NCBI GenBank assembly: GCA_964390565.1 | Contig: CAYMII010000009.1 | Coordinates: forward strand, 1 to 64,000 | Direction: 5' to 3' | DNA from: UBA8529 sp964390565 | Lineage (GTDB): Bacteria > Bacteroidota > Bacteroidia > Bacteroidales > Tenuifilaceae | DNA length: 64,000 nt | Shown: one piece after another, positions 52,028-61,229 of the stretch | Layout of the letters: every line of letters starts with the position of its first letter | Numbering within the stretch: the first letter of the stretch is position 1 | Notes under the pieces: generated by a model | What the model was told of the DNA's origin: nothing | The model's input: the letters and a program-made list of their open reading frames with translations, nothing else | Database searches by the model: none | Program-made: the position numbers and the translations under genes

Positions 52028-53311
52028 CTACACTTCGGGAATTACAACTGGAAAATCGTAATCGAATTTCAAGAAATTTGGCTTCCCAACGATATAATGC
52101 ATATAATCGAGATAAGCATCAGAGAACTTGAACTTATTGATATCGTAATAGCTCATTGGGAGGGCTTTGTTGCATATATCGCCCATGTCGATTGAGGTAG
52201 TGTTGAACTCCTCAAGTTCTTGAAATTGCACCATTTTTTTCATTACAGGCATTTGCCCATAATCCTCGCGAAGTAAAAGGTCAACGACCTTATCTGCAAG
52301 CGTTGTTGTTAATCGGCGGTCGTACAAGCGACATTCGCCCGAACGGGCGTAATAGCCTGTTGCTTCGGCACGTGCCTGTATGCCTAATTTATTTGAAATC
52401 TCAGAGGCTATAACACCACTTACTCCACCAAAACGTGGGTGTCCAAACTCATCAACCTCGGGGCTAGCAAATACAAAATCAGCCTTATCCTTAATTGGAT
52501 CGTACCACTTTACTCCTTCAGAAACTGAGATAACCAGCGATTTCTTTGGCGAACGCATATAGGCTTCCTTAACGCTCTCGAGGAAAAAATCTTTACGCTC
52601 TTTAGTTATTTCTACTTCAGGGATAAGGGCCATTTCGGCACCACCACAAGCAGCACCACCATTTAGCCATCCCGCATCGCGTCCCATAACCTCAAGTAGG
52701 ATAATGCGAGAATGTGACTCTGCAGTTGTTCTAATTCGGGCTGCATACTCCATTACACCCTTTGCTGCAGAAGGAAAGCCGGGGCAAAGGACTGCCTCAA
52801 TATCGCTCCCATCATAGGTGTGGATGGTTTTTGTGCTTAAATCGTTATCGATAGTTTTTGGAAAACCAATTACAGGAATGCCGTGTAATTCATACAATTT
52901 CTTGGCTACGCCATTTGTATCGTCGCCACCAATGGTAACAATTACATCAATTTTATATCTCTCGAGGTTTCTGAGAATTTGAGGAACTCTATCCTCTGGA
53001 TTTTTACTAGTTGGGAATGGATTCGTTCTACTCGAACGCAAAGCAGTTCCGCCATAAAACCCATCGTAAGGTTGATTAGTCAAATCTAACACATCACCAT
53101 CTCCCAAAAGGCCTTTCCAACCATGCCTTATCCCATAAACCTTATAACCAAGAAAAGATGCCCTATTCCTAATCGCCTCAATGCTTGAATTAATTGCTGG
53201 GGTATCGCCACCTCCTGTTAAAATTGCTAATGTTTTACCGTGGAAGAGTTTGTGCTCGAATCGCATGGATTGTTGTTTAGGTTGTTTTTGAGGAATAATA
53301 TCTTTGTTCAC
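52028..53311 (-). CDS. Diphosphate-type 6-phosphofructokinase
   Basis: The 427-residue protein has the phosphofructokinase motifs LTGGGDTPAINSSIEAIR, TIGGDDTNGVAKKLYE, GFPKTIDNDLSTKTIHTYDG and VMGRDAGWLNGGAACGGAEM. In ATP-dependent enzymes the second motif is GGDGS; here it is GGDD, and the PKTIDND block is present. Both point to use of pyrophosphate, giving a reversible glycolytic step. This is common in anaerobic Bacteroidota. It is transcribed alone; repeat element D lies at its 3' end. Confidence 0.92.
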   Translation of the reverse strand: MNKDIIPQKQPKQQSMRFEHKLFHGKTLAILTGGGDTPAINSSIEAIRNRASFLGYKVYGIRHGWKGLLGDGDVLDLTNQPYDGFYGGTALRSSRTNPFPTSKNPEDRVPQILRNLERYKIDVIVTIGGDDTNGVAKKLYELHGIPVIGFPKTIDNDLSTKTIHTYDGSDIEAVLCPGFPSAAKGVMEYAARIRTTAESHSRIILLEVMGRDAGWLNGGAACGGAEMALIPEVEITKERKDFFLESVKEAYMRSPKKSLVISVSEGVKWYDPIKDKADFVFASPEVDEFGHPRFGGVSGVIASEISNKLGIQARAEATGYYARSGECRLYDRRLTTTLADKVVDLLLREDYGQMPVMKKMVQFQELEEFNTTSIDMGDICNKALPMSYYDINKFKFSDAYLDYMHYIVGKPNFLKFDYDFPVVIPEV

Positions 53312-53435
53312 AAAATTAGAAAAATAACTCTACACCTAATTACATTACATGTCAATATTGAAATATTAAAAATTCTATAATGGAAAACATTTCTAAACGT
53401 ATTGCGTTAAGTTGAATGTATACGTTATTAAAGTA

Positions 53436-53873
53436 ATGAATCTTAAACCATCAACTAGCAAACCTATTCTTTTTCTAATATCGGGCACAATGTGGTTTTG
53501 TGTTGGGATAATGCTTAATACATTCGCAACTCATTGGCTTGTAGATTATGGAACAAACTTATCGTTTTTATTTGCTGGCGTTGGGTTTCTTCTTGCGCTA
53601 GTAATACATCACTTTGGATTCTTAAAGGTTGCAGATAAAAATCTAGGTAGAATTGACCATTTAAAAGATAATCCCTGCGTATTTTCGTTTATGTCGTGGA
53701 AGAGCTATATCCTTGTTGCTGTTATGATAACGCTAGGAATAACCCTTCGACACTCATCGATACCAAAGCAATACCTTGCCATCATTTATATTGGCATCGG
53801 ATTAGCGCTGATGCTTTCGAGCATTCGCTACTTTAGGGTTTTGATTATTGAACTACGAAAGATTAAGGAGTAA
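53436..53873 (+). CDS. Hypothetical inner-membrane protein
   Basis: 145 residues from the ATG at 53436; an in-frame TTG at 53412 would add 8 residues. About four membrane helices are visible (ILFLISGTMWFCVGIML, LSFLFAGVGFLLALVIHHFG, YILVAVMITLGITL, YLAIIYIGIGLALMLSSI), and the protein ends on a basic tail. No family or residue motif is recognised. Its stop abuts the convergent ribD gene. Confidence 0.72.
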   Translation: MNLKPSTSKPILFLISGTMWFCVGIMLNTFATHWLVDYGTNLSFLFAGVGFLLALVIHHFGFLKVADKNLGRIDHLKDNPCVFSFMSWKSYILVAVMITLGITLRHSSIPKQYLAIIYIGIGLALMLSSIRYFRVLIIELRKIKE

Positions 53874-54989
53874 CTACTCAGTTGTTACGTCTTTAGGCAT
53901 CTCACCAACCTGCCGGTTTCTATAGGTAAACAGCTTGCTATCGCCTAATTCATCGTAAGAATAAAGATCTCGGGCAAAAACAGGTGCTTTAACGCCATCG
54001 TAGAAGAACTTGTTGCCAACAAATACACGAGCCTCATCCCAAAGGTTTTTTTGCACAAAGCTGTTGATAATGGTTGTTCCTCCCTCAATCATCACCGAGT
54101 TGATATTCCTATCGTACAACTCCTTTAAGAGTTGCATCTCCATGCCTTTGGCAAAATCAATAGTTAAAATCTCAAGATTTGGAATGGCTGCAAACTCAGG
54201 CTTACGAACCGATGCTGCAGCATTATTCCCAATGAATAGCAAGGTTGGAATGCACCCATCAAAAACGTTGGATTCAATTGGTAAGCGTAATTTGCGGTCG
54301 ATAATTACACGAGTTGGAGTTCTACCGCTCCAATCCCGAACATTAAGTTTAGGGTTATCCTTCTCTACAGTCTTTGTCCCAATAAGAATGGCTTGTTCCT
54401 CGCTCCTCCAACGATGTACCAACGATCTCGATAGTTCATTGGTAATCCAAACAGGCGCAATAGGATCTGATGGCGTGCGAACAGCATCAATAAAACCATC
54501 AAGCGTTTGTGCCCACTTAATAATGATATAAGGACGTTTCTTAGTTTGAAATGTGAAAAACCTTCGGTTCATATCCCTTGCCTCTTCCTCCATAACGCCA
54601 ACAACAACCTCAACGCCAGCCTTACGAAGAATGTCAACGCCTCTCCCAGCAACCTTTGGGTTAACATCTATTGTGGCAACAACAACGCGGGGGATACCCA
54701 TAGCAATAATAGTATCGACGCATGGAGGTGTTTTCCCAAAATGCGAGCATGGTTCGAGCGATAGATATAGGGTTGATTTTTTTAGTAAAGATTTATCTTT
54801 TACCGAGTTGATTGCATTTATCTCTGCATGAGCATCGCCGTAACGAATGTGATAGCCCTCACCAATAACCTTATTCTCGTGCACAATAAGCGCGCCAACC
54901 ATTGGGTTTGGTGCAACATTACCTTGACCATTCTGAGCAAGTTCGAGGCAACGTGCCATGTACATTTTATCAATGCTTTGGGTATCCAT
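53874..54989 (-). CDS. ribD: Bifunctional riboflavin deaminase-reductase
   Basis: The 371-residue enzyme catalyses steps two and three of riboflavin synthesis. The deaminase domain (about 1-145) has the zinc ligands in HAEINAI (H54, with the catalytic E56) and PCSHFGKTPPC (C81, C90). The reductase domain (about 150-371) has IIKWAQTLDGFID, GTKTVEKDNPKLNVRDW and VMIEGGTTIINSFV. The other rib genes are not nearby. It is divergent from prmC with only a short gap (54990-55028). Confidence 0.95.
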   Translation of the reverse strand: MDTQSIDKMYMARCLELAQNGQGNVAPNPMVGALIVHENKVIGEGYHIRYGDAHAEINAINSVKDKSLLKKSTLYLSLEPCSHFGKTPPCVDTIIAMGIPRVVVATIDVNPKVAGRGVDILRKAGVEVVVGVMEEEARDMNRRFFTFQTKKRPYIIIKWAQTLDGFIDAVRTPSDPIAPVWITNELSRSLVHRWRSEEQAILIGTKTVEKDNPKLNVRDWSGRTPTRVIIDRKLRLPIESNVFDGCIPTLLFIGNNAAASVRKPEFAAIPNLEILTIDFAKGMEMQLLKELYDRNINSVMIEGGTTIINSFVQKNLWDEARVFVGNKFFYDGVKAPVFARDLYSYDELGDSKLFTYRNRQVGEMPKDVTTE

Positions 54990-55028
54990 TTTATTGCTAA
55001 TTTTGTAATAGTTAAACGCTCAACAACG

Positions 55029-55892
55029 ATGGGGAATTATACCGTACAAGGTCTTTATAACGAAGTAGCCCTTAAACTAAAGGATACTTACCCACCTCAG
55101 GAAATACAATCGCTTCAAAAGATCATATTTGAGAAAAAGTTAAATCTAGCACTGCACCAGCTCTACCTTAACCCAACCCAATCAGTTGAAAACGAAAAGG
55201 CTGAGGAAATCCTCATCATTGTTTCGAAGCTAAATTTACAAAAGCCTATCCAATATATCCTCGGTGAAGCCGATTTTTTTGGTCTAAACTTTAAGGTTGA
55301 TCAAAATGTGCTTATTCCCAGACAAGAAACTGAAGAATTGGTTGATTGGATAATTAAATCAAATGCTCTAAAAACCCCATCAATCCTTGATATTGGAACT
55401 GGCAGCGGATGCATTGTTATTAGTCTTGCTACAAGCATTAAAGGCTCGAGGGTTTCTGCTATCGACATCTCCGAAGGAGCATTAAAGATTGCTCAGGGAA
55501 ATGCCATATATAACAATGTAAATATTGAACTTTTTAAAGTTGATATCCTAGACCATTCAAGCATTATCCCAAATCAACCATTCGACATTGTTGTAAGCAA
55601 TCCCCCTTATGTTCGGGAATTGGAAAAAACGCTTATGCAAAGCAATGTGCTTGATAACGAACCTCATTCGGCGCTATTTGTTAGCGATAGAGATCCGTTA
55701 CTCTTTTACAGAGAGATTGCTGCTCGCTCAAAAGATTTGCTAAAAAAGGGTGGGCTCCTTTTCTTCGAAATCAACGAAGCACTTGGGGCTGAAACAGCTA
55801 GACTCTTAGAGGGGTATAACTTTTCAGAAATCGAATTAAAGAAGGATTTAAACGGAAAAGATAGGATGCTAAAAGCCAAAAGGAATGATTAA
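55029..55892 (+). CDS. prmC: Release-factor glutamine methyltransferase
   Basis: 287 residues from the ATG at 55029. A frame extending upstream to 54828 would overlap ribD by over 160 bp and is rejected. PrmC methylates the glutamine of the GGQ motif in RF1 and RF2, so its target includes the prfB product encoded at 9607. The motifs are the N-terminal helical domain, the SAM-binding LDIGTGSGCIVISLA, and the catalytic NPPY (191-194). It overlaps recX by 8 bp. Confidence 0.95.
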   Translation: MGNYTVQGLYNEVALKLKDTYPPQEIQSLQKIIFEKKLNLALHQLYLNPTQSVENEKAEEILIIVSKLNLQKPIQYILGEADFFGLNFKVDQNVLIPRQETEELVDWIIKSNALKTPSILDIGTGSGCIVISLATSIKGSRVSAIDISEGALKIAQGNAIYNNVNIELFKVDILDHSSIIPNQPFDIVVSNPPYVRELEKTLMQSNVLDNEPHSALFVSDRDPLLFYREIAARSKDLLKKGGLLFFEINEALGAETARLLEGYNFSEIELKKDLNGKDRMLKAKRND

Positions 55893-56361
55893 GAACTTTA
55901 CGATTTCTCCTGAAAAAGCCTTAACAAGAGCACAAGCCCTTTGCGCCAAGCAAGAGCGATGCTCAAACGACATCCGTTTAAAACTAGTGCAATGGCAGAT
56001 CGCTCCTAATGAATCAGATAAGATAATCAAGAAGCTCATCTCCGACGGCTTTGTCGATGATGAGCGTTACGCTCGAATGTTCGCCCGCGATAAGAGTAAA
56101 TTTAACAAATGGGGACCCATTAAAATAACCTACACGCTAAGATCTAAACGAATATCCGAAGATATTATTAAATCTGCATTACAGGAGATAATAAGCGATG
56201 ATGACACCTCATTAAAAGATTTATTGATAAGAAAGTGTAAGAATATTAAAGCGAAAACGCCTTATGACTTGAAAGTTAAATTAATCAGATTTGGAGTTTC
56301 GAGGGGATATGAATATGAACTTGTCATCAAAATTGTTTCATCAATCGTAAAAGAACACTAG
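55885..56361 (+). CDS. recX: Regulatory protein RecX
   Basis: The 158-residue protein is built of three-helix repeats typical of RecX: QALCAKQERCSNDIRLKL, LISDGFVDDERYARMFARDK, and KFNKWGPIKITYTLRSKRIS. RecX binds RecA filaments and inhibits recombination. The start at 55885 overlaps prmC by 8 bp, so it is translationally coupled to it rather than to recA, which lies about 43 kb away. Confidence 0.92.
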   Translation: MIKNFTISPEKALTRAQALCAKQERCSNDIRLKLVQWQIAPNESDKIIKKLISDGFVDDERYARMFARDKSKFNKWGPIKITYTLRSKRISEDIIKSALQEIISDDDTSLKDLLIRKCKNIKAKTPYDLKVKLIRFGVSRGYEYELVIKIVSSIVKEH

Positions 56362-56412
56362 GCTTACGGCACTGTTCTGCTTTTAAAAACGGAACCACGA
56401 AATATTTTTGAT

Positions 56413-56420
56413 TATCTTTG
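56413..56420 (+). promoter_or_regulatory. Putative -7 box for the TerC gene
   Basis: TATCTTTG matches TAnnTTTG, 28 bp before the ATG at 56448. Confidence 0.4.
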
Positions 56421-56447
56421 AACCCAAATAATTAAAAGCTATACAAA

Positions 56448-57371
56448 ATGGTTGAGAATGCTTACACCTGGATCGGATTTATTGCATTTGTGCTGTTAAT
56501 GCTCGCATTAGACCTATATGTTTTTAATCGTAAACCACACGAAATAAAAATTAAAGAGGCTCTACTGTGGAGTGCATTCTGGATTTTCCTGGCATTACTT
56601 TTCAATTATGGCGTATACCACTGGCTAGGCAAAGAAAAAGCCATGGAGTTCTTAACCGCTTACGTGGTTGAAAAATCGTTGAGCGTCGACAATCTATTTG
56701 TGTTTATAATGATATTCGGCTTCTTCAATGTTAAACCTGAGAATCAACACAAAATTCTTTTCTGGGGTATCATTGGCGCGTTAGTTCTTAGAGCAATCTT
56801 CATCTTGGCGGGCATAGCTCTAATTTCGATGTTCCATTGGATTATTTATGTGTTTGGAGTATTCCTAATCATAACAGGTGCACGTATTCCATTCGAAAAA
56901 GATAAGGAGATTAATCCCGATAAAAACCCATTGGTAAAACTGTTCAAAAAGTTTATGCCAGTTAGCAGCAACACTGAAAAAGGAAAACTATTCATTAGGG
57001 CAAATCATAAGACTTATGCAACACCCCTTTTCATTGCCCTTATCATGATTGAGTTCTCCGATTTAATTTTTGCAGTCGACTCAATCCCTGCTGTACTAGC
57101 AATATCAAACGACCCATTTATTGTTTACACGTCTAATGTGTTTGCAATACTAGGCTTACGCTCACTCTACTTTGCTTTAGCAGGAATTGTAGTCCTATTC
57201 CGCTATCTCAAATACGGGTTATCGGCTATCCTAATATATGTGGGTATTAAAATGTGTATTTCGGGATTTTATAAAATCCCAACGCTACTTTCGCTATCTA
57301 TCATTTTAGGGCTGTTAGCAATATCAATCCTTGCGTCGTACTTCATTCCTCAAAAAGAAGAATCAAAATAA
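56448..57371 (+). CDS. TerC/Alx-family membrane protein
   Basis: The 307-residue protein has about eight to nine membrane helices. The diagnostic aspartate motifs are VEKSLSVDNLFVF and IEFSDLIFAVDSIPAVLA. Family members export Mn2+ and help load metal into secreted proteins. The next gene starts 12 bp later, so the two are probably co-transcribed. The partial Nramp gene at the window end is a second candidate for manganese handling. Confidence 0.94.
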   Translation: MVENAYTWIGFIAFVLLMLALDLYVFNRKPHEIKIKEALLWSAFWIFLALLFNYGVYHWLGKEKAMEFLTAYVVEKSLSVDNLFVFIMIFGFFNVKPENQHKILFWGIIGALVLRAIFILAGIALISMFHWIIYVFGVFLIITGARIPFEKDKEINPDKNPLVKLFKKFMPVSSNTEKGKLFIRANHKTYATPLFIALIMIEFSDLIFAVDSIPAVLAISNDPFIVYTSNVFAILGLRSLYFALAGIVVLFRYLKYGLSAILIYVGIKMCISGFYKIPTLLSLSIILGLLAISILASYFIPQKEESK

Positions 57372-57383
57372 TATACTCAATAG

Positions 57384-58433
57384 ATGAATAGAGGAATTGT
57401 CGAATCTTTCATGGTTGAATCGGAAGTTGAAACTGTTAAACCGATTGGCTCTGGACATATTAACGACACTTACTCTGTATTGCTGAAGGGTAACCCAGCA
57501 CCGTCATACATTCTTCAACGTATCAACCATTCAATATTCCCGAATATTGAGAAATTGAGCGAAAATATCCATAGAGCCACATCTCATTTAGAGGAGAATG
57601 GTAATGAGGAATACCAAGTAATGCATTTGATTAATACTAGGGATGGGAAACTCTGGCATCAAACCCCTGATGGGAATTATTGGCGATTATTAAATTACAT
57701 TCCTGATTCGAAATCATTTGATCTTGCTCCAAGCAACGATTTTGCAACTGAAGCTGGGAAAGCTTATGGATGGTTTGTTCGCACACTTAGCAATTTAAAT
57801 GAACCTCCTCTATATGAGGTAATACCTGGTTTTCATAGCTTAGGATTAAGGATTTCTCAGCTAAAATCAGCAGCAGAGGAGAACAGTGCCGACAGAATTA
57901 AGCTTTGCAAACAGGAATTGGATTTCTATCTGTCACGCTGCGAGGAGATGAATGCATTTGACAACCTTATAGGAACTCCAGAAATTCCGCTAAGAGTAAC
58001 CCATAACGACACTAAAATAAATAACGTCCTATTCAATTCTAAAGGCAAAGCAATTAGTGTTATTGATTTAGATACTGTAATGCCAGGTGTTGTTCATTAC
58101 GATTTCGGGGATGCCATCAGAACCATTGCTGCTAAAGCGCTTGAAGATGAAACAAAACAAGAGTTAATTGGCATCGATGTCGAACTATACAAAGCTTTTG
58201 CCGAAGGATTTATTAAGGAAATAGGCAATTCCCTTACTCCAAAGGAATTTGAATTCTTACCAAAAGCGCCACGAATGCTAGCATTCATAATGGGAATAAG
58301 ATTCTTAGCCGACTATTTGAGAGGTGATAGCTATTACAAAGTAAAACACGCTGAACATAACATTCAACGTGCACGTAACCAAATGGTTTTAATACAGGAT
58401 ATGGAGCGGAAATTCGACTTGATGAAGCTATAA
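57384..58433 (+). CDS. Aminoglycoside-phosphotransferase-fold kinase, NahK-like
   Basis: The 349-residue protein has the APH kinase core: IGSGHINDTY at the N-terminus, the catalytic RVTHNDTKINNVLF (in place of HxDxxxxN) and the metal-binding VIDLDTVMPG. VMPGVVHYDFGDAIR is typical of N-acetylhexosamine 1-kinase relatives and of Bacteroidota homologues of unknown specificity. It probably phosphorylates a sugar or small alcohol. Its stop is 7 bp from the convergent envelope cluster. Confidence 0.88.
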   Translation: MNRGIVESFMVESEVETVKPIGSGHINDTYSVLLKGNPAPSYILQRINHSIFPNIEKLSENIHRATSHLEENGNEEYQVMHLINTRDGKLWHQTPDGNYWRLLNYIPDSKSFDLAPSNDFATEAGKAYGWFVRTLSNLNEPPLYEVIPGFHSLGLRISQLKSAAEENSADRIKLCKQELDFYLSRCEEMNAFDNLIGTPEIPLRVTHNDTKINNVLFNSKGKAISVIDLDTVMPGVVHYDFGDAIRTIAAKALEDETKQELIGIDVELYKAFAEGFIKEIGNSLTPKEFEFLPKAPRMLAFIMGIRFLADYLRGDSYYKVKHAEHNIQRARNQMVLIQDMERKFDLMKL

Positions 58434-58440
58434 AAAGTTT

Positions 58441-59238
58441 CTACCAGAATACGGTAATCAGACCATTTTGCGGAATAGCACGATAAATAATTTTAGCATC
58501 GCTTTTAGGCATTCTAATCTTGAAGTAAAGCCTATATTCAGGCACTTCAAATCTCATCATCTTTTCAAAAGCGCTGAAAGTATTTTTCTTCCTATCTGCA
58601 ACATCGAACAAAAACTGGCTATAAACATCAGATGATTCCCCATTCTCTTCTTGATAAACAAATATTCTTATACCATTATTCATCTCCAAAATGTAGTTTA
58701 CTGGTTCAGAGACAGATGTATCAGGAATATATGGAACATACTCAGAAGTATCCTTAGGAGCAACCCTAACTGTTAAAGGAACCTTTTTTATAGATGCTGT
58801 ATCTTTAACTATTTTTAAAGGAGATGAAAGCATTGATGAAACAGCATATGAATTTGCTTTATTAAATGCTTTACAAATTCGCATTGAGCTGATTTTTACT
58901 TTATGTACAACTACCCCTTTAATTTCGAGCATTGCAAGGCTATCCTTTAGGTTTAAAGTCATACCAATGGAATCAGATTCAGCCATTGCAACCCTTGACA
59001 TCGTAAAAGCCTTTTCCTTTTGCATTTCAACAAAGGTTGAATCGGTAAAGAATTTCTCATCAATAGATGTTTTCTCTACTTGCTTATAGCTATAATTCTC
59101 ATTTATCTCAGAGATTTTGCGAGAGGTGCTAATTAACGACATTACAGTGATGTAAACAATTGCACTAAAAATAAGTCCAATTAAAATCAAGAATGGAATC
59201 CTAATAGCCAAAGCGATTCTCTTTTTAGTTTTTGTCAT
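58441..59238 (-). CDS. Hypothetical membrane-anchored protein of the L,D-transpeptidase cluster
   Basis: The 265-residue protein has one N-terminal membrane helix (about 10-35: AIRIPFLILIGLIFSAIVYI) and a periplasmic domain. Recognisable stretches are LEIKGVVVHKVKISSMRICK and RIFVYQEENGESSDVYSQFL. I do not recognise the family. It is the last gene of the cluster, 13 bp after an L,D-transpeptidase, which suggests a cell-wall role. Confidence 0.72.
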   Translation of the reverse strand: MTKTKKRIALAIRIPFLILIGLIFSAIVYITVMSLISTSRKISEINENYSYKQVEKTSIDEKFFTDSTFVEMQKEKAFTMSRVAMAESDSIGMTLNLKDSLAMLEIKGVVVHKVKISSMRICKAFNKANSYAVSSMLSSPLKIVKDTASIKKVPLTVRVAPKDTSEYVPYIPDTSVSEPVNYILEMNNGIRIFVYQEENGESSDVYSQFLFDVADRKKNTFSAFEKMMRFEVPEYRLYFKIRMPKSDAKIIYRAIPQNGLITVFW

Positions 59239-59251
59239 ACTTCAAAAAGTA

Positions 59252-60034
59252 TCAGTAAATATAAACTTTTGAACCAAAGTCTAAAGTCTTGTAAACAATC
59301 TTTAAATCCTCATCATTCAGACGAATACAGCCATGAGTGGCAGGCATACCAAGAAATCTTTTCCAGATTGTTCCATGAATCATGTAATCATTACCGATAT
59401 CAAGTGCATAATCGCCTAATACACCATACTCATACCTTGAATCAGCACGAGCAGAAGGAATTGGTAATCCTTCCTCAACAAACGCCCAATCGGGTTTTAC
59501 CCAAATAGGATCTACGCGCTTTGAGTTGATCTTAAACATTCCTTTGGGTGTTTGAAAAACCCAAGTTCTTGCACTATCTGAACTTACTAGCTGAATATAA
59601 CTCCCAGAGCTACAAAATCCTTCACGAACAAGGGTTTTGTTTTTGTACAAATAAAAGCGATTGTTAGTTGTACTAATAATTATATAAGGTTTTACAGGAT
59701 AAAAGTTCTCTAGCCTTTTAGTTACCTTTTTAAACTCTTTATCGAGTTGCGCTATTTGCTTTTTATAAGCAGGTTGCGACATAAACTCCTGATCATTAAC
59801 CTCAAACCTCACCCTACCTTTACCTAGTTCCTGAATTCCAGGTATTACATATAAAAAGAAAAGTATAGATGCTGGGATGAATAGTATTACAGCAACAATT
59901 ATTAAAACAACCTTAAGTAAACGGATGTACCACTTCTTTTTAGGGTTAACTACTTCAACATCATTCGCTGTGATGCTTTCATTTAAAGGGTTATCCCCAA
60001 GTCCAGATTCGTTTAACAAACTATTTTCTTCCAT
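59252..60034 (-). CDS. L,D-transpeptidase, ErfK/YkuD-like
   Basis: The 260-residue protein has a membrane helix (about 38-60) and a C-terminal YkuD domain. The domain shows TTNNRFYLYKNKTLVREGFC, the histidine in YMIHGTIWKRFLGMPATHGC and the nucleophile C236 in THGCIRL. The catalytic set H, T/S, G-C-x-R is present. It would form 3-3 cross-links in peptidoglycan or attach proteins or other groups to the DAP-type wall. It lies 9 bp downstream of a YafK-like paralogue. Confidence 0.93.
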   Translation of the reverse strand: MEENSLLNESGLGDNPLNESITANDVEVVNPKKKWYIRLLKVVLIIVAVILFIPASILFFLYVIPGIQELGKGRVRFEVNDQEFMSQPAYKKQIAQLDKEFKKVTKRLENFYPVKPYIIISTTNNRFYLYKNKTLVREGFCSSGSYIQLVSSDSARTWVFQTPKGMFKINSKRVDPIWVKPDWAFVEEGLPIPSARADSRYEYGVLGDYALDIGNDYMIHGTIWKRFLGMPATHGCIRLNDEDLKIVYKTLDFGSKVYIY

Positions 60035-60043
60035 ATAAAAAAA

Positions 60044-61150
60044 CTATCGGCTAAGGATTTCATCAAAACTTCTTAATGATCCAACAATTGTAACGGGTGT
60101 ACCTACTGATGCTAACCTATAAACAATTGCCATTTCTTTATCTTCAAGAGCAATGCAACCTTCAGTCCAATCAACACCTTTACCCCCACTGCCGTGAATT
60201 TCAATTCCATTCCCAATCTTTGTATTACGATGGATTAGACCTTTGGACTTCTCTTTATTAAATCTAACAACATCTTCTTCATTAGGGTAATCTAACAAAA
60301 GGGCGTTGTTGTATTTGGTACCGCTATACTTATTTACAATTTTATACATTCCCTCTGGGGTTGCCTTATCGCCCATCCTTTTTTTATCACCTACCCAATT
60401 TCGACCCAGATCGCAATCGAACTCATACTTAATCTTGCCGCTATAGTAAACGTAACATTTTCGGGAAAGTTTGTCTATAAGTATAGAATAATTTTGATTG
60501 TTTTTTGAATCTTTGATTGTTTGACTTGCCCACTTTTTCCATTGCGAAAAAAACTTAAAATACTGCTCAAGCCCGTTGTATGCTTCATCATACGAGTTAT
60601 TCAGCAAAACTTCAGCACTACTTATTTTTTTATTAGCAGGAATATATTGTCCTTTATTATAATCTATTTCAGCCTCTTTGAGCTGCAGTTTTCCTTTTGA
60701 TATGTCCTTCCGTGTGGAATTTGGCAGAGGATACCTATTAAAGTAAGTATCAATATCGTTTATAATATTATTTAACTTGCGAATCCTCTCTTTTAACTTA
60801 ACCTTAAAAGAGCTTGTACTCTGATTTGAGTAATCAATGGCTTGCTTTGATTTAATTGTTGATAATCTTGAAAAACGAGCAACTTTATCGTACGATCTAA
60901 AGTATATAAATTTCGCATTCTCCTTTTGCCAACAATTCATAGCTGAGTCAAAGTTTATCTTTGCCTCATTATAATACTCCTTTGAATAGGTATCGGCTTT
61001 ACTTTTAAAGGCTTTAGCTAACGAAATCCTAGCATTCTCAATGTCCTTTACAGGTGGTTTGGGAATGTAGCTAATTAACAGGTAAACAATAAGAGCAAGA
61101 AGACCTGCTGTAGTAAAAAAAATAATTAATCTGATATAAATCCTTTTCAT
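60044..61150 (-). CDS. L,D-transpeptidase-fold protein, YafK/DpaA-like
   Basis: The 368-residue protein has a membrane helix (about 8-28), then a helical region with A..Y..G.Y..A repeats (AEIDYNKGQYIPANKKISSA, DUF4398-like), and a C-terminal YkuD domain. The active site reads IEIHGSGG (H319) and DWTEGCIAL (C332). The GCIAL form, with no arginine after the cysteine, is typical of YafK/DpaA (LdtF), which releases Braun's lipoprotein from peptidoglycan in E. coli. The second gene of the cluster, between a lipoprotein and a standard L,D-transpeptidase. Confidence 0.9.
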   Translation of the reverse strand: MKRIYIRLIIFFTTAGLLALIVYLLISYIPKPPVKDIENARISLAKAFKSKADTYSKEYYNEAKINFDSAMNCWQKENAKFIYFRSYDKVARFSRLSTIKSKQAIDYSNQSTSSFKVKLKERIRKLNNIINDIDTYFNRYPLPNSTRKDISKGKLQLKEAEIDYNKGQYIPANKKISSAEVLLNNSYDEAYNGLEQYFKFFSQWKKWASQTIKDSKNNQNYSILIDKLSRKCYVYYSGKIKYEFDCDLGRNWVGDKKRMGDKATPEGMYKIVNKYSGTKYNNALLLDYPNEEDVVRFNKEKSKGLIHRNTKIGNGIEIHGSGGKGVDWTEGCIALEDKEMAIVYRLASVGTPVTIVGSLRSFDEILSR

Positions 61151-61172
61151 CTCAATCCTTCCGCATTCCTAC

Positions 61173-61202
61173 AAAAATCCCCGGGGATTTCCCGGGGATT
61201 TT
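61173..61202 (-). terminator. Terminator/attenuator between lipoprotein and L,D-transpeptidases
   Basis: AATCCCCGGG pairs perfectly with CCCGGGGATT around a short loop; on the minus strand it is followed by TTTTTG. It lies between the lipoprotein stop (61230) and the next start (61150), so the lipoprotein is probably made in excess over the enzymes. Confidence 0.8.
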
Positions 61203-61229
61203 AATATTAATAAAGTAGCAATCTACTTA

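Noticed and set aside
54010..54531. 173-codon plus-strand frame opposite ribD
   Set aside because: It is antisense to a clear ribD, has no domain or promoter, and is a by-product of codon use.
54828..55028. A longer prmC start at 54828
   Set aside because: It would overlap ribD by over 160 bp on the opposite strand and adds residues unlike PrmC; the ATG at 55029 fits the family.
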